Source of the DNA: JAHFTW01 sp038046785
GTDB lineage: Archaea; Thermoplasmatota; E2; JACPAO01; JAHFTW01
DNA length: 64,000 bases
Assembly: GCA_038046785.1 (NCBI GenBank)
Contig: JBBSVM010000002.1
Location: forward strand, 150,779 to 214,778
Reading direction: 5' to 3'
The notes under the pieces were generated by a model. The model did not search any database, had not been told where the DNA came from, and saw only the letters and a list, made by a program, of their open reading frames with translations. How positions within the stretch are numbered: the stretch's first letter is position 1; every line of letters starts with the position of its first letter. Positions 8,323 through 15,716 of this stretch are shown here, one piece after another. A program made the translations under genes and the position numbers.

Positions 8323-9768
8323 ATGCGCGTCCTGGTTCCCCTCGTCACCGCAGTACTCTTGGTCCTCCCGGTCGCCCACGCCGAACTGCGCGCAGCCAGC
8401 GCTTCCTACGATCAGCCCTCCAGCCTCGAAGGGCCCTTGGAGCTGCTCCAGCTGCGCACCGATGTGGGCGGCGGCGCACCCTGGGTCTCCTTTGAGGCGG
8501 CCGACATCGAGGCAGTGCAGTACAACTCCACCTACGTCGTCTCCGACCGGGGGAGTCCCGCTTCCTACCAGACGCAGGGTCCCACCGGAACCCCGTACGA
8601 TCTGGGCGTCGGGCGGGCCCGCTTGGACGCCTCGCGCGGCCTCTACCGCCTGAACCTCTACGCGCCGAGCGGCATGGGGTTGCGCGCCCATGCTGACCAG
8701 GGCACCCTCGTCGCCACGGATGGGACCGATTTGTCGCGTGGAGGTTTGGGCCTCGGCGGCAGCGACCCCACCTGCGCCGACCCTCGGCCCAACCTTGGGC
8801 AGTTCTGCCGCATCGAACGGCAGGGCCCCATCCTCCTGCACAGCACGGAGGGACGCAGCGCCGAAGCGGTGGTGTACGGCGACACGCTCATCCTCGAACT
8901 GTTCGGCTTGGACATGGCGGTGGACGGCGAACGCGACATGACCCTGCAGAGCGGCCGCTTCCCCGCCGCGGTCGCCCCAGTGACCGGGCCCGTGCGGCAA
9001 GAGACCGAAGTGTTCGTCCGCCTCATCCTCACCGCGGCAACCGTCACCCTCGCAGCGGATGGCGAAGCGATGCTGGAGTGGGCGGCGCGCAAAGTCACGA
9101 CCCACCACGAAGGCTCACTCACCCTCAACTCCGCGTACGGCACGGCGCCGGGCTCGGAGGGCATCCAGCTCAACGGCGAACGCTACATCGCAGCGGCGGG
9201 CCTGGACTTCCTCCTCACCCCGTCCTCCGGCGGTGCGCTCGAGGCAGAGCCAGCCGCGGCGAGCGCGCCCGCCGCGACCAACGCGGTGCCGGCCGCCGTC
9301 ACCGCCAGCGCCCCCTTCGTCCTCCTCGCCATCGCGTTCCTTCTCGTGGGCCTTCTCGCGCTGCGGCTGCGCCCCGCCAGCCTCGGCGCCATGGAGCAGG
9401 CCATCACCCAGGGTCGCCACCGCCGTGCCGCCCGCCTGGCCGCCCGGCTCCTGCGCCGCGACCCAACCCAGGAGGATGCTCGACTCGGCCGCGCCATCGC
9501 ACTCACTCGCTCCGGCCGCGCGGCGCGCGCCATCCGCGAGGTGGCGGCCCACCTGAAACGAGCGGAGCCCAGCGACGGTTCACTCCACTATGTCCTGGGC
9601 CTCGCTCTTCTGGAGAAGCGGCGTTCTTCGGAAGCGCGCGCCGCCCTGCGTGAGGCGGTGCGCCGCACCCCGGAATTGGAAGCGGATGTGCGCGCCCGCG
9701 CTTTCGACGCTCTGCCCGTCGCATCGCAGCCCGCCCGCGCCTCCAAGGAGGGGGTTGGCTATGTCTGA
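8323..9768 (+). CDS. Secreted-domain membrane protein with cytosolic TPR-like tail
   Basis: The 481-residue protein starts MRVLVPLVTAVLLVLPVAHA (signal peptide). It continues with an extracellular beta-rich domain of about 300 residues, one TM segment near residues 325-348 (SAPFVLLAIAFLLVGLLAL), and a cytosolic helical tail rich in Ala/Arg. The tail has TPR-like periodicity (RRAARLAARLLRRDPTQED, LHYVLGLALLEKRRSSEA), suggesting a protein-protein scaffold. ATG 8323 is chosen because the residues following it form the signal peptide. Its end overlaps the downstream winged-helix gene by 8 bp. Function not recognised; the topology suggests a transmembrane sensor or scaffold. Confidence 0.65.
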   Translation: MRVLVPLVTAVLLVLPVAHAELRAASASYDQPSSLEGPLELLQLRTDVGGGAPWVSFEAADIEAVQYNSTYVVSDRGSPASYQTQGPTGTPYDLGVGRARLDASRGLYRLNLYAPSGMGLRAHADQGTLVATDGTDLSRGGLGLGGSDPTCADPRPNLGQFCRIERQGPILLHSTEGRSAEAVVYGDTLILELFGLDMAVDGERDMTLQSGRFPAAVAPVTGPVRQETEVFVRLILTAATVTLAADGEAMLEWAARKVTTHHEGSLTLNSAYGTAPGSEGIQLNGERYIAAAGLDFLLTPSSGGALEAEPAAASAPAATNAVPAAVTASAPFVLLAIAFLLVGLLALRLRPASLGAMEQAITQGRHRRAARLAARLLRRDPTQEDARLGRAIALTRSGRAARAIREVAAHLKRAEPSDGSLHYVLGLALLEKRRSSEARAALREAVRRTPELEADVRARAFDALPVASQPARASKEGVGYV

Positions 9769-10291
9769 CATGGGCCACCTCCCCGGAGGTTCCGACCTCC
9801 AGCGGCCTGGCCTCGCTGAGCAGCCGATGCGCGCCCGCCTGCTCTCGCTCATCACGGAGAATCCCGGCATCCACGCCAGCCGTCTCGCGCGCGAATCGGG
9901 CGGCCCGTGGGGCACTGTGCAGTACCACCTCAGCTTGCTCGGCAAAGGCGATTTGGTGCAGAGCGTGGACACCGGCCGCGAGCGCCGCTTCTTCCCCGCC
10001 AGCACCGAGCCGCGTTGGGCCCGTCTCCTCGCTCTGCTCAACCAGGGCCGCCGCCCCGAGCTGGCGCGCTACATCCAGGCCAACCCGGGGTTGCGCCAAG
10101 TGGACATCTGCGACGCCCTCGGCGTGAGCCGGAAGACCTTCCGCGCCAGCATTGGCCCCCTCGTCGAGGAGGGGCTCGTCCACGAGCGCAAAGGTCTGCA
10201 GACCAATCGCTACTTCCCCGAGCCGGGGCTGGCCGAGGCGATGGGTCAGGTCCGCGACGACCCATTCCCTGACGACATGGCGCTGGGCTAA
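9761..10291 (+). CDS. Transcriptional regulator with tandem winged-helix domains
   Basis: The 176-residue protein begins at ATG 9761, overlapping the upstream membrane-protein gene. It contains two helix-turn-helix units: MRARLLSLITENPGIHASRLARESGG...TVQYHLSLLGKGDLV (about residues 24-68) and ELARYIQANPGLRQVDICDALGVSRKTFRASIGPLVEEGLV (about residues 100-145). Both are ArsR/MarR-like winged helices, and the tandem arrangement is common in euryarchaeal regulators. Translational coupling suggests it regulates, or responds to, the upstream membrane protein. The target is unknown. Confidence 0.75.
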   Translation: MSDMGHLPGGSDLQRPGLAEQPMRARLLSLITENPGIHASRLARESGGPWGTVQYHLSLLGKGDLVQSVDTGRERRFFPASTEPRWARLLALLNQGRRPELARYIQANPGLRQVDICDALGVSRKTFRASIGPLVEEGLVHERKGLQTNRYFPEPGLAEAMGQVRDDPFPDDMALG

Positions 10292-10335
10292 CCGCTTAAG
10301 CGGGCAACTCCTGGCGCGGGCGTGAAGATTGGACT

Positions 10336-10425
10336 CGACCGGAAACCCGGTCGATCAGTTGGACAGCCTTCGGCTGGCCGGGGGGGGGCCCCGCCCCCCG
10401 CGACTTTCCCCCCGCGCGGTGGCCT
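10336..10425. other. GC-rich hairpin and homopolymer tract before the ychF-type gene
   Basis: The region 10292-10491 holds no gene. It has a 7-bp hairpin with a 4-nt loop (cgaccgg/ccggtcg, 10336-10353), then a run of nine G (10380-10388) that can pair with the C-runs after it. It may act as a terminator-like structure for the upstream regulator. Homopolymers like this are also common assembly or sequencing trouble spots. Confidence 0.4.
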
Positions 10426-10491
10426 TCGGCCCCCGCGACCCCCTGAAGGCTCGCGCTTCGCGCTCGCGCTCTCACCCGAGGTTCCCGCACC

Positions 10492-11682
10492 ATGAAAATC
10501 GGACTCGTTGGAAAACCGAATGTTGGCAAGTCGACATTCTTCGCAGCTGCGACTCTCGTCGATGCTGCGATTGGAAACTATCCTTTTACGACGATTAAGC
10601 CGAATCATGGCGTCGGCTTCGTGCGCGTCGCCGACCCCGGTGCGGAGCTGAAGGTGCAGAGCAGCCCGAAGCACGGAAAACTCGTCGGCGCGACGCGCTA
10701 CGTCCATGTCGAACTGGTGGATGTGGCCGGTCTCGTTCCAGGAGCACACGAAGGGCGAGGTCTGGGCAACCAGTTCCTCAGCGACCTCAATCCCGCCGAC
10801 GCGCTTCTCCACATCGTCGATGCCTCCGGCGGCACCGACGCGGAGGGCAACTCCGTTCCGCCCGGCACGCGCGACCCGATGGAGGACGTGCGGTTCCTGG
10901 AGATGGAGATGGACGCCTGGATTCTTGGCATCCTGCGCGACGGCTGGGACCGGCTCGCCAAACAGGCGCAGGCGTCACCGAAAAAAGCAGAGGCCATCCT
11001 TGCCGAGCGACTGGGCGGCATCGGCGTCACGGAGCCCATCGCCGCGAAGGCGCTGCGCGACACCGGCCACGCTGGCATGAAATTGCTGGAACTCACACCG
11101 CACCTTGCCGCTCTCGCCACCGCTTTGCGGCGCGCCGCCAAGCCCATCGTCGTCGTCCTCAACAAAGCCGACGCGGTGAAGCCGGAACAGCTTGCTCGCC
11201 TTGAGGCCGCCCTCGCGCCCACACCGGTCGTTCGCGCGTCGGCCCAATCGGAGCTGGCGCTCGCAAAGGGAGCGGCCGCAGGCGTCCTCGACTACGCAGG
11301 TGGAGCCGGCGCGTTCACGCCCAAGACGCAGCTCAATCCAGCACAGCAGAAGGGGCTTGACTACATCCGCGACCATGTCCTGGCGCCGCTCGGCTCGACC
11401 GGCGTCCACAAGGCCATCGAGGCAGCGGTCTTCCAACTCCTCGGACGCATCCCGGTCTTCCCGGTCGAAGACGAGGCAAAACTGACCGACAAGGACGGCC
11501 GTGTCCTGCCCGACTGCCACCTCGTTCCGGCGGGCACGACGGCGAAGCAGCTCGCCGCGAAAGTCCACACCGATCTCGCGGAGCACTTCATCCGCGCCAT
11601 CGACTGCCGCACGCACCGCACGATTGGCGCTGAGCATGAACTCAAAGCCGGCGATGTGGTCAAAATCGTCGCCAAGGCGTAG
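10492..11682 (+). CDS. ychF: Obg/YchF-family translation-associated GTPase
   Basis: A 396-residue P-loop GTPase: G1 GKPNVGKST at residues 7-15, a YPFTTIKPNHG switch I region, G3 DVAGLV at about 77-82, and NKAD (G4) near 223-226. A C-terminal TGS-like domain ends LKAGDVVKIVAKA. This is the archaeal YchF/OLA1-type arrangement; the protein binds ribosomes and hydrolyses ATP or GTP. The first 40 codons use many A/T-ending codons unlike the rest of the gene (for example gttggaaaaccgaatgttgg), whereas the remainder is strongly GC-ending. GNAT and two small unknown genes follow with 2-bp or overlapping junctions, suggesting an operon. Confidence 0.88.
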   Translation: MKIGLVGKPNVGKSTFFAAATLVDAAIGNYPFTTIKPNHGVGFVRVADPGAELKVQSSPKHGKLVGATRYVHVELVDVAGLVPGAHEGRGLGNQFLSDLNPADALLHIVDASGGTDAEGNSVPPGTRDPMEDVRFLEMEMDAWILGILRDGWDRLAKQAQASPKKAEAILAERLGGIGVTEPIAAKALRDTGHAGMKLLELTPHLAALATALRRAAKPIVVVLNKADAVKPEQLARLEAALAPTPVVRASAQSELALAKGAAAGVLDYAGGAGAFTPKTQLNPAQQKGLDYIRDHVLAPLGSTGVHKAIEAAVFQLLGRIPVFPVEDEAKLTDKDGRVLPDCHLVPAGTTAKQLAAKVHTDLAEHFIRAIDCRTHRTIGAEHELKAGDVVKIVAKA

Positions 11683-11684
11683 CG

Positions 11685-12233
11685 ATGCTTGGCCCCGCCG
11701 ACCCGCTCACGACACCCCGCCTCGCGCTGCGTCCATTCGTCCCGGACGACGCGGATGCGGTGTTCGCCTACGCGAGCCAGCCCGGTTTCTTCACCTTCCT
11801 CGACCACGTTCCACTGCGCATCCGCAGCGACTACCGTCCCAGCGACGCGGAAAGCCACTTGCGAGAATTGGCAAGCCTCGCCGCCGCGGGTTGGCCGTCC
11901 TGGGCCATCGTCCCGCACGGCGGCGAGCCGGTGGGCGCCATTCGGTTCCACCGCGCAAGCGACGGCGGCCCCGACCCGGAGTTGGGCTACGGCATCGATC
12001 CGCGCCGCTGGGGCGAAGGGCTGGCGTCGGAGGCGGCCTCCGCCGTCATGGCGTGGGCGGCCGGGCGCACCACGAAAGCGGTGGCGCGTGTTCATCCCGC
12101 CAATGAGGCCTCCCGGCGCGTGCTTGAACGCAGCGGGTTCCGCCTCGTCGGCCCGGATGGGCGCGGCCGGCTCGCCTTCTGTTGGGCGCCCCCAAACCTT
12201 AATCTGGCGCCGGCGTCCCCGGAACCGTCATGA
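11685..12233 (+). CDS. GNAT-family N-acetyltransferase (RimJ/RimL-like)
   Basis: A 182-residue acetyltransferase that would use acetyl-CoA to modify an amine, possibly a protein N-terminus. The N-terminal pattern TPRLALRPFVPDDADAVFAY is typical of the RimJ/RimL group. The acetyl-CoA-binding region reads ELGYGIDPRRWGEGLASEAASAVMAWA, and HPANEASRRVLERSGF is the usual motif B. It begins 2 bp after the GTPase stop and overlaps the next gene by 4 bp. Its substrate is unknown. Confidence 0.85.
   Translation: MLGPADPLTTPRLALRPFVPDDADAVFAYASQPGFFTFLDHVPLRIRSDYRPSDAESHLRELASLAAAGWPSWAIVPHGGEPVGAIRFHRASDGGPDPELGYGIDPRRWGEGLASEAASAVMAWAAGRTTKAVARVHPANEASRRVLERSGFRLVGPDGRGRLAFCWAPPNLNLAPASPEPS
12197..12205 (+). 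promoter_or_regulatory. Internal TATA-like box before 12230
   Basis: The sequence ccttaatct, centred about 28 bp before ATG 12230, lies inside the end of the GNAT gene. It could give an independent leaderless transcript for the two downstream small genes. Confidence 0.4.
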
Positions 12234-12625
12234 GCCAACCCTTGGCGGCCGCCCGGCGCATCAAGGAAAACCGCTTCTTCCAGAACCGGGTCGAGATTGG
12301 ACCCCCGGTCGTCGCTCCCATTCCAGGTGCCGCGGCACTGCCCCGCAAAGGCGAGAAGTCGCCGCAGCAGATTGCTTTCGAGGAGCAGGAGGAGATTCTC
12401 GGCTTCCTCAAGGAAGAAGGGCAGGTCGCCGACGGATGCCGCCGCGTTCTCATGGCGGTGCGCGCCAAGCGGCGCGAATTGGGCAACGAGTGGGATGTGC
12501 GCGGCGCCGTCGCCACCTTCGTCCAGATGTACCAGCAGGCCGTCCCGCACGCCGACCCGGAGTACGTGCGCGGCATGAAACTCGCCCTCAAAGTCTACCT
12601 CGGCTCCAAGGAGGTTCTCGCATGA
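12230..12625 (+). CDS. Small conserved-looking cytosolic protein, function unknown
   Basis: A 131-residue protein without signal or membrane segments. It has a charged helical middle (EKSPQQIAFEEQEEILGFL) and a C-terminal helical region (PEYVRGMKLALKVYLGSKE). It overlaps the GNAT gene (ATGA) and the following gene (ATGA, 12622-12625), so the three are likely co-translated. No family recognised. Confidence 0.6.
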   Translation: MSQPLAAARRIKENRFFQNRVEIGPPVVAPIPGAAALPRKGEKSPQQIAFEEQEEILGFLKEEGQVADGCRRVLMAVRAKRRELGNEWDVRGAVATFVQMYQQAVPHADPEYVRGMKLALKVYLGSKEVLA

Positions 12626-13188
12626 GCCCCGCCCGCCGCCCCGTGAAAGGCCGTGCCAAGGCCAAGCCAACCGTCGAGACGAAGCGCGATGTTGCCCCTG
12701 TCCGCAAGGTGCCCGCGGGCAAAGCGCGCAAGCCCACCCCCGCGCCCCTCGTCGTCAAGGACACCCTCGACCCGACCGGCTCCACCGCGGCGCAACTGCT
12801 CAAGAAGCTGCGCGACGAGCGGCACGAGTTTCGCCCCGCCACCGCCAAGAAGGTCGGCTTCGGCGAAGAGGACTTCATGGAGTTCTTCGGCGCGGAAATC
12901 GAACGCGAGCTTGCTCGCCCCGCCTACATCCACCACGATCGCTACGCGCGCTGGCCCTGCCAGTGCTGCGACGCCATCATCCCGGTGCCGCGCCGCACCA
13001 CCGTCTTCCACGGTGACTACATCCTTGAGCACGACGACATCCTCGGCCTGCTCGTGAACGGCGAGCGCTGGATTCCCAAGGCGGAGACCCCCATCCAGGT
13101 CGTCCAGCCCGGCCGCCTGCGCAACCCGTGGACCGGCAAGACTCTCGAAGGCCGCGACCTCGGAACGACGGGCGTCTACGAGAGCTGA
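12622..13188 (+). CDS. Lys/Pro-tailed protein with a CxxC motif, function unknown
   Basis: The 188-residue product starts at ATG 12622, overlapping the previous stop by 4 bp, with an unusually good Shine-Dalgarno-like aaggagg just upstream. Residues 1-50 are a low-complexity Lys/Arg/Pro/Ala tail. The rest is a folded domain containing the cysteine group RWPCQCCDAIIPVPRR (about residues 112-127) and a basic C-terminus. The tail type resembles those on Spt5, the 14198 protein and dihydroorotase here. It could bind nucleic acid or zinc, but this is only suggested by composition. Confidence 0.6.
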   Translation: MSPARRPVKGRAKAKPTVETKRDVAPVRKVPAGKARKPTPAPLVVKDTLDPTGSTAAQLLKKLRDERHEFRPATAKKVGFGEEDFMEFFGAEIERELARPAYIHHDRYARWPCQCCDAIIPVPRRTTVFHGDYILEHDDILGLLVNGERWIPKAETPIQVVQPGRLRNPWTGKTLEGRDLGTTGVYES

Positions 13189-13214
13189 GACAGCTCGTTT
13201 CGCGCCCCTTCGCG

Positions 13215-13367
13215 ATTATATAGGGGGTGATCGTCGGCAAAAAAGCCCGGGGCAACCCGGGACTCGGAATGTGCCCGTGCCGGCTTGTCCGGCCCGCTTT
13301 GCGGAGGGTGAACCGTGCAACCGCGACCCGCGACGCTTGTGCGCCGCATCGCACCAACAGGTGCAAC
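13215..13367 (+). promoter_or_regulatory. TATA box and long structured leader of rpl15e
   Basis: A strong TATA (attatatag, 13215-13223) predicts initiation near 13245, leaving about 120 nt before ATG 13368. This contrasts with the leaderless genes around it. The leader contains cccggg-gcaa-cccggg, a perfect 6-bp stem with a GNRA-type loop (about 13248-13264). Archaeal ribosomal-protein leaders can mediate feedback control, so autoregulation is a reasonable inference. Confidence 0.5.
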
Positions 13368-14000
13368 ATGACCAACGCGTACCACCACATCGGAGAGGCC
13401 TGGAAAGGCATTGACAAATCGCACGGCTCCCCCCAGTGGGAGCGCCTCGTCGCCTGGCGCGAAGGCGAGTCCTTCGAGCGCGTCGAGAAGCCGCTGCGCC
13501 TGAACAAGGCCCGTCAGCTCGGCTACAAGGCGAAACAGGGCATCGTCATGGTGCGCGCCCGCGTGCGCCGCGGTGGCCTGCGCAAGAAGCGCTTCGTGCA
13601 GGGCCGTGTCCCCTCCAAGATGGGTGTCAACAAGATCACCATGCGCCAGAACACGCAGGCGATCGCCGAGGTCCGCACCTCGAAGCACTTCCCCAACCTG
13701 GAAGTCCTCAACTCCTACTACGTCGGCGAGGACGGCAAGAACCTCTACTACGAGGTCATCCTCGTGGACCCCTACCACCCCTCCATCGAGGCGGACAAGG
13801 ACCTCAACTGGCTCTGCCAGGCCAACGCCCGCAACCGTGTGCTGCGCGGCAAGACCTCGGCCGGTCAGAAGCACCGTGGCCTGCGCTGGAGCGGAACCGG
13901 CTCCGAGCACACTCGCCCCTCGGTGCGCAAGTCGAGCGTTCGCCACAAGGACCAGCTCCTGTGGAAGCGCCAAGACCAGGCGCGCAAGACGAAAATGTAA
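13368..14000 (+). CDS. rpl15e: Large-subunit ribosomal protein eL15 (L15e)
   Basis: The 210-residue protein begins MTNAYHHIGEAWKGIDKSHG and carries the conserved eL15 core: RLNKARQLGYKAKQGIVMVRARVRRGG, then RPSKMGVNKITMRQNTQAIAEVR-like sequence and LRGKTSAGQKHRGLRWSG near the end. It is a structural 50S component found only in archaea and eukaryotes, so it anchors the taxonomic call. ATG 13368 is chosen because residues before it do not match the family. Archaeal eL15 is commonly about 190-195 residues, so this is slightly long. Confidence 0.95.
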   Translation: MTNAYHHIGEAWKGIDKSHGSPQWERLVAWREGESFERVEKPLRLNKARQLGYKAKQGIVMVRARVRRGGLRKKRFVQGRVPSKMGVNKITMRQNTQAIAEVRTSKHFPNLEVLNSYYVGEDGKNLYYEVILVDPYHPSIEADKDLNWLCQANARNRVLRGKTSAGQKHRGLRWSGTGSEHTRPSVRKSSVRHKDQLLWKRQDQARKTKM

Positions 14001-14019
14001 GGCGCGGCCGTCTGGCCTC

Positions 14020-14059
14020 GACTTCTTCCCTTTCCCTTTCCTTCTCCCTTTCTTTTCGG
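14020..14059 (+). terminator. Pyrimidine-rich tract after rpl15e
   Basis: A long run of T and C (cttcccttt repeated with T-runs of three to four) follows the rpl15e stop. Archaeal termination typically occurs at T-rich tracts, so this is the likely 3' end of the transcript. Confidence 0.45.
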
Positions 14060-14076
14060 TCTCTCAATCCTACCGT

Positions 14077-14181
14077 GGGAAATCCTGGGATTTTCCGGAT
14101 TTCGGGATTGCGGGAGTTTCGAGCTCTTGCTAACGCCCGAATCCGGTCATCCCTTGAATCCCGAAAATCCCAGGATTTCCC
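14077..14181. repeat. Long inverted repeat between convergent genes (AATCCC-type)
   Basis: Arms 14077-14100 and 14156-14181 are near-identical inverted repeats with the core gggaaatcctgggatttt. They lie between the convergent rpl15e and 14198 genes and could serve as a bidirectional terminator or an RNA-processing hairpin. The design (short A/T-rich units in a GC-rich genome) parallels the CAGATT hairpins at 2615 and 15634. Confidence 0.65.
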
Positions 14182-14197
14182 GCAGGCGCGAGCGAGC

Positions 14198-14620
14198 TCA
14201 GTCGCTGAGTTGCTCTTGCAGTGTGATGAGCATCTCGGTGAGGAGATCCTCGAAGACGGTGTTCTTGTACTCCTTCGAGCCGGCGAGCGTCTCGGTGCGG
14301 GCGATGAAGAAGTGGCCTTCCTTGACGACCTCGATGAGCGCCATCGTGTTGCCGGAGATTTTCTCCGACGGCGTCTTCACCGGGGGCTCATCGGACTCCT
14401 TGGCGGCCTTGCCGGTCGGCTTGGCGGCAAGGGGCTTGGCGGTGGACAGGGAGGGGACGGGCGAGCGCAGGATCGGCTTAGGCCCTGGCTTGGAAGCGGT
14501 CGGTGGCATCGCCTTGGTGGCAGGCTTGGGCGCAGGTTTCGCGGCGGGCTTGGGGGCCGGCTTGGCCGCGCTCTTGGCGGGCGCCTTGGCAGGTTTCGCG
14601 GCGCTCTTCTTGGTTGCCAT
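14198..14620 (-). CDS. Lys/Ala/Pro-repeat (histone H1-like) tail protein
   Basis: Of 140 residues, the first about 75 are an AKPAPK-type repeat tail as in histone H1-like or HupB tails. The last about 55 residues are a small folded domain (NTMALIEVVKEGHFFIARTETLAGSKEYKNTVFEDLLTEML). The tail suggests nucleic-acid binding; the C-terminal domain is not recognised. It is the first of a run of minus-strand genes ending before radA, separated from the zinc-ribbon gene by 46 bp. Confidence 0.6.
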   Translation of the reverse strand: MATKKSAAKPAKAPAKSAAKPAPKPAAKPAPKPATKAMPPTASKPGPKPILRSPVPSLSTAKPLAAKPTGKAAKESDEPPVKTPSEKISGNTMALIEVVKEGHFFIARTETLAGSKEYKNTVFEDLLTEMLITLQEQLSD

Positions 14621-14666
14621 AGGGGCTCCTGGAGGGTTTGGGACTTAAGACCTTGGCCCAGGCAGT

Positions 14667-15362
14667 TCAGGAGCGGTGCGAACCGGTGCCGCGCGGCCGC
14701 TTGTCTTTGGTGGAGGGCCCCTTGGAGCCCCAGGGTCCGGCGCCGCGGCTGCGGGTGCGCACCTTGTCGCCCGGGCGCGCCTTGGCGTGGGCAACGTCGG
14801 CGAACACCCGGCTGACATTGCGGGCGAAGAGGAAGCCCCGGTGCAGGGTGCGGTTCTGGTCCGATTTGAGGGTCTTGATGGCAAGCTTGATGCCCTGCAC
14901 GACGCGCACCGAGCCGATGTGAATCTCCTCCTCGGGCAGAACGTCTTCGCGGAAGCTGCGCGTGATCTCTCCCTCGTTGACGGTGTAATGCAGTTGAACG
15001 GTGTCGAACAGGACGGCGTAGAGAGTGCGCACGTCGGAGCCCGGGGCGCGGCGCGGCCGAGTCCCGTCGCGCAGCTCGACGGCGGTGATGCGAACGCGGT
15101 GACCATCGAGATCGTACTCGTCATCCACGCCAACACCGGCCAGGACCGGGACGTGCAGGACGGCGGTGCGGGAGGTTGGCCCTTCGCTCAGGATGACGGG
15201 AACCTGGACGCTGCGCTCTTGGCGCGGTGCCGGAAGGACACGGATGCTCTTGCAGCGGGCGCACTGCACTGTCCAGCCCGAATCGGCGGCGCGCAAAACC
15301 TCGTGGCCGCGCTCCTCGCCGCACTCGGGGCAGTCGAGAATGAGGGCGTCCTCCGAATCCAT
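14667..15362 (-). CDS. Archaeal zinc-ribbon protein (resembles the HVO_0476 type)
   Basis: From ATG 15362 the protein is 231 residues. It begins MDSEDALILDCPECGEE, with a second pair VQCARCKS, giving a CPxC...CxxC zinc ribbon (residues 11-14 and about 33-36). A beta-rich domain follows (HVPVLAGVGVDDEYDLDGHRVRITAVEL) and then a basic tail. Proteins of this build occur across euryarchaea, often annotated as HVO_0476-family zinc finger proteins, role unknown. A longer frame exists upstream but precedes the zinc ribbon with low-quality sequence. It overlaps no neighbour and lies 37 bp downstream of the small 15400 gene. Confidence 0.6.
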   Translation of the reverse strand: MDSEDALILDCPECGEERGHEVLRAADSGWTVQCARCKSIRVLPAPRQERSVQVPVILSEGPTSRTAVLHVPVLAGVGVDDEYDLDGHRVRITAVELRDGTRPRRAPGSDVRTLYAVLFDTVQLHYTVNEGEITRSFREDVLPEEEIHIGSVRVVQGIKLAIKTLKSDQNRTLHRGFLFARNVSRVFADVAHAKARPGDKVRTRSRGAGPWGSKGPSTKDKRPRGTGSHRS

Positions 15363-15399
15363 GGCCGTTCCAGGCCGGTCAACCGCATAAGGGCGCGGG

Positions 15400-15585
15400 T
15401 CACAGCTTGCGCAGGTAGGGGAGCCCGGTTCGCTTGTTCTCTGCCACTTTGTACCCTTCGGGCATCTCGACAGGGCTCCCTGATTTGGGGTTGCGCTGGC
15501 TGAAGAAGTAGACAATCTGTTTGTGGCCGCCCTTCAGCTCGACCTCGCGGGCGTGCAGGGTGTATCCGTTGTGCTCGAAGGCCAC
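15400..15585 (-). CDS. Small conserved protein (61 aa) of an uncharacterised family
   Basis: The 61-residue product begins MAFEHNGYTLHAREVELKG and continues with HKQIVYFFSQRNPKSG and GYKVAENKRTGLPYLRK. This pattern belongs to a widespread small-protein family seen in bacteria and archaea whose function is unknown. It lies between the zinc-ribbon gene and the CAGATT inverted repeat that follows radA. Confidence 0.75.
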   Translation of the reverse strand: MAFEHNGYTLHAREVELKGGHKQIVYFFSQRNPKSGSPVEMPEGYKVAENKRTGLPYLRKL

Positions 15586-15633
15586 GAAGAAAAGAGGGGG
15601 GAAGGGGGAGAAAAGCGAGTTGGCTGACTGCCT

Positions 15634-15707
15634 GGTCGCAGATTACGCAGATTTCACAGATTCTACGCTGGGAAGAACGAATCTGTGAAATCTGAGTAAT
15701 CTGCGAC
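15634..15707. repeat. Long inverted repeat built from CAGATT 9-mers (copy B)
   Basis: Arms 15634-15662 and 15680-15707 form an almost perfect hairpin with a loop of about 17 nt, from three tandem CAGATT-containing units per arm. Same design as 2615-2685. It lies 9 bp beyond the radA stop, so it may define the 3' end of the radA transcript. Confidence 0.75.
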
Positions 15708-15716
15708 AGATCGGAC

